Made by a program: the position numbers and the translations under genes. Positions 61,035 to 64,000 of a DNA stretch of 64,000 bases are shown here, one piece after another; within the stretch, counting starts at the first letter, position 1; each line of letters begins with the position of its first letter. Origin of the DNA: Bradyrhizobium sp. LTSP849 (GTDB lineage: Bacteria; Pseudomonadota; Alphaproteobacteria; Rhizobiales; Xanthobacteraceae). The notes below the pieces were generated by a model. It did not search any database. It was not told the origin of the DNA and saw nothing but the letters and a program-made list of their open reading frames with translations. Location: assembly GCF_000938255.1 (NCBI RefSeq), contig NZ_JYMR01000002.1, positions 1-64,000 of the forward strand, read 5' to 3'.

Positions 61035-62219
61035 ATGGACGCCAGAACAGCAGAATTTTCCGCCGCGCGGACGGCGATGCAGCGCTATGTCGATCAGGAG
61101 ATCGTCCCCGGCGTGTCCTGGGCGGTGCTGCGCGGGCGTGAGGTCGTCGATCAGCAATGCGTCGGCTTCGCCGATCGCGAGGCCAGCACTGCGCTCCGGC
61201 CCGATCACATTTTTCGGGCATTTTCCAACACCAAGATCTTCGTCACTTGCGCAATCATGCTGCTGGTCGAGGAAGGCCGTATCGGGCTCGATGATGCGGT
61301 CGAAAAATTCCTGCCGCAGCTCGGCCATCGCAAGGTGCTGAAGCCCGGCGCGGCGAGCCTCGCCGATGTCGAGCCGGCGAAGACCCCGATCACGATCCGT
61401 CAGCTCCTGACCCACACCTCGGGCCTCAGCTACGGCATCTTCGATCCCGGCTCGGTGCTGTTCAAGGGTTACAACGAGGCGCGCGTGCTCAATCCGCTGA
61501 CGCCGCTGACCGACATGATCGACAAGCTCGCCGATCTGCCGCTGTCCTATCACCCCGGCACGAGCTGGGAATATTCGGTGGCGACCGATGTGCTCGGCCG
61601 CGTCGTCGAGGTCGTCTCCGGCCAATCGCTCGATGCCGTCCTCAAGGCGCACATCTTCGATCCGCTCGGCATGACTGACACGGGCTTCTTCGTGCCCGAG
61701 GCGCAGCAGAGCAGGCTGGTCGCGCTCTATACTGGCGCCGATGTGCTCGATCCGATGAAGCCGGGCCTCGCGCGCGCCGACAACCTGCCTTATCCGCAGG
61801 CCTATCGGCGTCCGCTCCCGCGGCTGTCGGGTGGCGGCGGTCTGGCCTCGACCTTGCCGGACATGCTCGCGCTGGTGCGCGCGCTATTGCCCGGTTCTGA
61901 CGCGCTGCTGAAGCCGGACACGCTGCGGCAGATGATGACGAACCAGTTGCCGGCAAGCCAGGTGATTCGCTTCGCCAATCTCGGGCCGATCCCCGGCAAG
62001 GGCTTTGGTCTCGGCGGCGCCGTCACCTTCGCGCCGATGCCCTTCGATCCTCCGAATTCGACCGGCGAATTTCAGTGGGGCGGCCTTGCCGGCACCCATT
62101 GGTGGATCTGCCCGCAGGCCAATACAGCCGGTGTGCTGATGACCCAGCGCTACATGGGCTTCTGGAATCCCTTCTTCTTCGAGTTCAAGCGGCTGGCCTA
62201 TCAGGCGGTTGGTGGCTGA
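61035..62219 (+). CDS. Serine hydrolase, class C beta-lactamase fold (EstB-like)
   Basis: The 394-residue protein has SxxK as SNTK at Ser64-Lys67 and the Tyr motif YSVATD at Tyr180; a third motif GGLAGTHWW near residue 350 takes the place of the KTG-type box. This fits the EstB/penicillin-binding-protein-like esterase branch. GGAGGGACC lies ten bases before ATG 61035, which decides the start over an in-frame one 34 codons upstream. No signal peptide is seen. It ends 25 bases before the DUF429 gene. Confidence 0.88.
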   Translation: MDARTAEFSAARTAMQRYVDQEIVPGVSWAVLRGREVVDQQCVGFADREASTALRPDHIFRAFSNTKIFVTCAIMLLVEEGRIGLDDAVEKFLPQLGHRKVLKPGAASLADVEPAKTPITIRQLLTHTSGLSYGIFDPGSVLFKGYNEARVLNPLTPLTDMIDKLADLPLSYHPGTSWEYSVATDVLGRVVEVVSGQSLDAVLKAHIFDPLGMTDTGFFVPEAQQSRLVALYTGADVLDPMKPGLARADNLPYPQAYRRPLPRLSGGGGLASTLPDMLALVRALLPGSDALLKPDTLRQMMTNQLPASQVIRFANLGPIPGKGFGLGGAVTFAPMPFDPPNSTGEFQWGGLAGTHWWICPQANTAGVLMTQRYMGFWNPFFFEFKRLAYQAVGG

Positions 62220-62243
62220 CGAGGGGACCGTCGGGATCCGGAC

Positions 62244-62909
62244 GTGCCAAATTATCTCGGTCTCGATGGATTTCGCTTCGGCTGGGTCGCTGCCTGGATC
62301 GATGATCATGGCCAACACGGCTTCGATTATTCGCCAGGCCTCACGCGGTTGCTCGCGATGCCGCATGCGCGCGCGATGATCGACATGCCGATCGGATTGA
62401 ACGCGAGCGGCTACCGCGCGTGCGACTTGCGCGCCCGCGAGCTGGTTGGCCCCGCCGTGTTTCTTGGCGCGCGCCGAGACCTCTGGACGTTTCCCGACAT
62501 GGCCGCCGCCAATCGGCATTACTGGCAACACGAGGGCAAGGGCAGGGGCGTGTCGGCTCAACTCTGGAACATCAGGGACAAGATCAGGGACGTCGACGCG
62601 ATCATGACGCCGGCACGTCAGGCGATCGTCGGCGAAGCGCATCCGGAATTGATCTTCTGGAATCTGGCAGGGCGAGTCAGGCTCGCGAAGAAGACGTCAG
62701 CGCAAGGACGCGAACAGCGCATCGCGCTTCTGGAGCAACGCGGCTTCACGCGCCTGCCGAAATGGCTGACCCAGCGCCACGGCACCGGCATCGGCCGCGA
62801 CGATCTCATCGATGCCTGTGCCTGCGCGATTGCTGCGCGCGACAGCACGCAGCGCGTCGGCGGCGACGAGATCGATCCGAGCGGACTGCGGATGGAGATC
62901 AATTATTGA
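62244..62909 (+). CDS. DUF429-family protein
   Basis: The 221-residue protein starts with GTG and has LGLDGFRFGWVAAWIDD (the D-G strand of the family), MIDMPIGLNASGYRACD and GRDDLIDACACAIAARD, which match DUF429, an RNase H-like fold family. The conserved aspartates (LGLDG, IDMPIG, DDLIDA) could form a metal site. No function is known. It follows the serine hydrolase on the same strand. Confidence 0.87.
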   Translation: MPNYLGLDGFRFGWVAAWIDDHGQHGFDYSPGLTRLLAMPHARAMIDMPIGLNASGYRACDLRARELVGPAVFLGARRDLWTFPDMAAANRHYWQHEGKGRGVSAQLWNIRDKIRDVDAIMTPARQAIVGEAHPELIFWNLAGRVRLAKKTSAQGREQRIALLEQRGFTRLPKWLTQRHGTGIGRDDLIDACACAIAARDSTQRVGGDEIDPSGLRMEINY

Positions 62910-62984
62910 GTCTTGTATTGAACCTTGCGTCATACCGCGCCTCACCTAGATTAGATGCGCCCCAACAGCAGATCGAAGGTCCCG

Positions 62985-63689
62985 ATGTCCGATCTCTCCG
63001 CCTTTCCCATCACCAAGCGCTGGCCGGCCAAGCATCCCGAGCAGCTTCAGCTCTATTCGCTGCCGACGCCGAACGGCGTCAAGGTCTCGATCATGCTGGA
63101 GGAGATCGGGCTTCCTTATGAGGTCCATCTCGTCGACTTCGGCAAGGACGACCAGAAGACGCCGGAATTCCTCTCGCTCAATCCGAACGGCAAGATCCCG
63201 GCGATCCTCGATCCCAACGGGCCCGGCGGCAAGCCGCTGCCGCTGTTCGAGTCCGGGGCGATCCTGCAATACCTCGCGGAGAAGACCGGCAAGCTTCTGC
63301 CGCAGGATGCCGCGCGCCGCTACCAGACCATCCAGTGGGTGCATTTCCAGATGGGCGGCATCGGGCCGATGTTTGGGCAGGTCGGCTTCTTCCACAAATT
63401 CGCCGGCAAGGATTTTCAAGACAAGCGGCCGCTGGAGCGTTACGTGAACGAGTCCAAGCGCCTGCTCGGCGTGATGGAAACGCATCTTGCCGGCCGGCAA
63501 TGGTTCATGGATGACGACTACACCATCGCCGACATTTCCATGCTCGGCTGGGTGCGCAACCTCATCGGCTTCTACGGCGCCGGCGATCTCGTCGAATTCA
63601 CCCAGTTCAAGTCGGTTGGTGCCTGGCTCGAACGCGGGCTGGCACGTCCAGCGGTGCAGCGCGGGCTCAACATTCCGACGCGGCCTTGA
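62985..63689 (+). CDS. Glutathione S-transferase family protein (YfcG/Ure2p-like)
   Basis: The 234-residue protein has a thioredoxin-like N-terminal domain (LYSLPTPNGVKVSIMLEEIG; NPNGKIPAILDPNG; PLFESGAILQYLAEKTGKLL) and a helical C-terminal domain (TIADISMLGWVRN). The ESG pair and TPNG segment are typical of the nu-class YfcG/Ure2p-like group, which act as disulfide-bond reductases with glutathione. The ATG giving MSDLSAF is used; an in-frame ATG ten codons upstream is less likely. Confidence 0.9.
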   Translation: MSDLSAFPITKRWPAKHPEQLQLYSLPTPNGVKVSIMLEEIGLPYEVHLVDFGKDDQKTPEFLSLNPNGKIPAILDPNGPGGKPLPLFESGAILQYLAEKTGKLLPQDAARRYQTIQWVHFQMGGIGPMFGQVGFFHKFAGKDFQDKRPLERYVNESKRLLGVMETHLAGRQWFMDDDYTIADISMLGWVRNLIGFYGAGDLVEFTQFKSVGAWLERGLARPAVQRGLNIPTRP

Positions 63690-63693
63690 GAAA

Positions 63694-64000
63694 TTAGCTC
63701 AGGGCCTTGTAGGTCATATAGAGCGCCATCAGCGAGACGAGGGCGATCATGGTCCGGCGCAGCACCGACTTGCTGACGCCGTTGGCCATGCGTGCGCCGA
63801 AATCTGTGCCGATCCAGAGGCCGGCAAGAATGCCGATGATGGCCGGCCAGCCGACCATGAGCCCCTTGCTCCAGTAGATCCATGCCGCCGGAATATTGGT
63901 CGGGATCACCGAGAAGATGAGGCTGACGAGCTGCGCCTGATGCTGCGGCACGCGCAGGCCCGCGGCGAGGCCGACCGTGATCGCGAGCCCGCCGCCGATG
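63694..64000 (-). CDS. TauE/SafE-family permease (DUF81), C-terminal part
   Basis: The C-terminal 100 residues of a membrane protein run off the window edge. Two hydrophobic helices and a glycine-rich segment (IGILAGLWIGTDFGARMANG) fit the second half of the TauE/SafE sulfite/sulfonate exporter family, and the preceding ends in GGGLAITVGLAAG. The start and the first half are outside. It is convergent with the glutathione transferase gene. Confidence 0.82.
   Translation of the reverse strand, partial: IGGGLAITVGLAAGLRVPQHQAQLVSLIFSVIPTNIPAAWIYWSKGLMVGWPAIIGILAGLWIGTDFGARMANGVSKSVLRRTMIALVSLMALYMTYKALS

Overview
The window is GC-rich, gene-dense DNA from an alphaproteobacterium, most likely a Bradyrhizobium or close relative. 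This rests on the gene set (guaA, guaB, rlmE, rsmB, Ppx, form II CoxL-like protein, Lin0512 protein) and on several families of intergenic palindromes of the kind scattered through Bradyrhizobium genomes. No rRNA, tRNA or CRISPR array was seen. The species is inferred, not read directly.

1-27 kb is mostly ordinary chromosome. It opens with an IS5-type transposase cut by the window edge. Then follow an SDR enzyme coupled to a flavoprotein that appears to start at CTG, a fold-type III PLP enzyme, an ABC-F ATPase (Uup), a MaoC-like protein, an orphan molybdenum hydroxylase large subunit, ppx-rlmE, a drug exporter, guaB, a chemoreceptor, rsmB, cspA with a long leader, an MFS/HxlR pair and guaA.

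27.3-32 kb is an accessory region downstream of guaA. It holds a low-GC overlapping pair (TIGR02391-like protein; Ig-like plus NHL propeller protein), an unknown 161-aa protein, a displaced second copy of 59 guaA codons, the N-terminal piece of a DUF4102 tyrosine integrase, a small exported protein, a SUKH-type immunity protein and a PIN-domain remnant. The guaA fragment followed by the integrase piece is the expected signature of an island integrated at the guaA 3' end.

32-47 kb holds enzymes with local regulators: a beta-lactamase-fold hydrolase, an AraC-GyrI regulator, LysR genes, a Tat-exported epoxide hydrolase-like protein, a deformylase-like protein that has lost two metal ligands, a TetR regulator with two matching operators, a SWIM-SNF2 helicase, an MFS transporter and a MarR-GNAT fusion.

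47.4-54.7 kb is one tight five-gene minus-strand operon: SWIM protein, DUF5691, MoxR AAA+ ATPase, DUF5682 and VWA protein. Three of its four junctions overlap. It looks like a complete MoxR-VWA machine with two uncharacterised partners and is the best candidate here for an undescribed system.

54.7-64 kb returns to housekeeping and metabolic genes: YjbR-like, AhpD-like, PadR with an O-methyltransferase, an acetolactate synthase-like/Lin0512/GNAT operon, a serine-rich protein with an internal duplication, a second beta-lactamase-fold hydrolase, DUF429, a glutathione transferase and a partial TauE/SafE permease.
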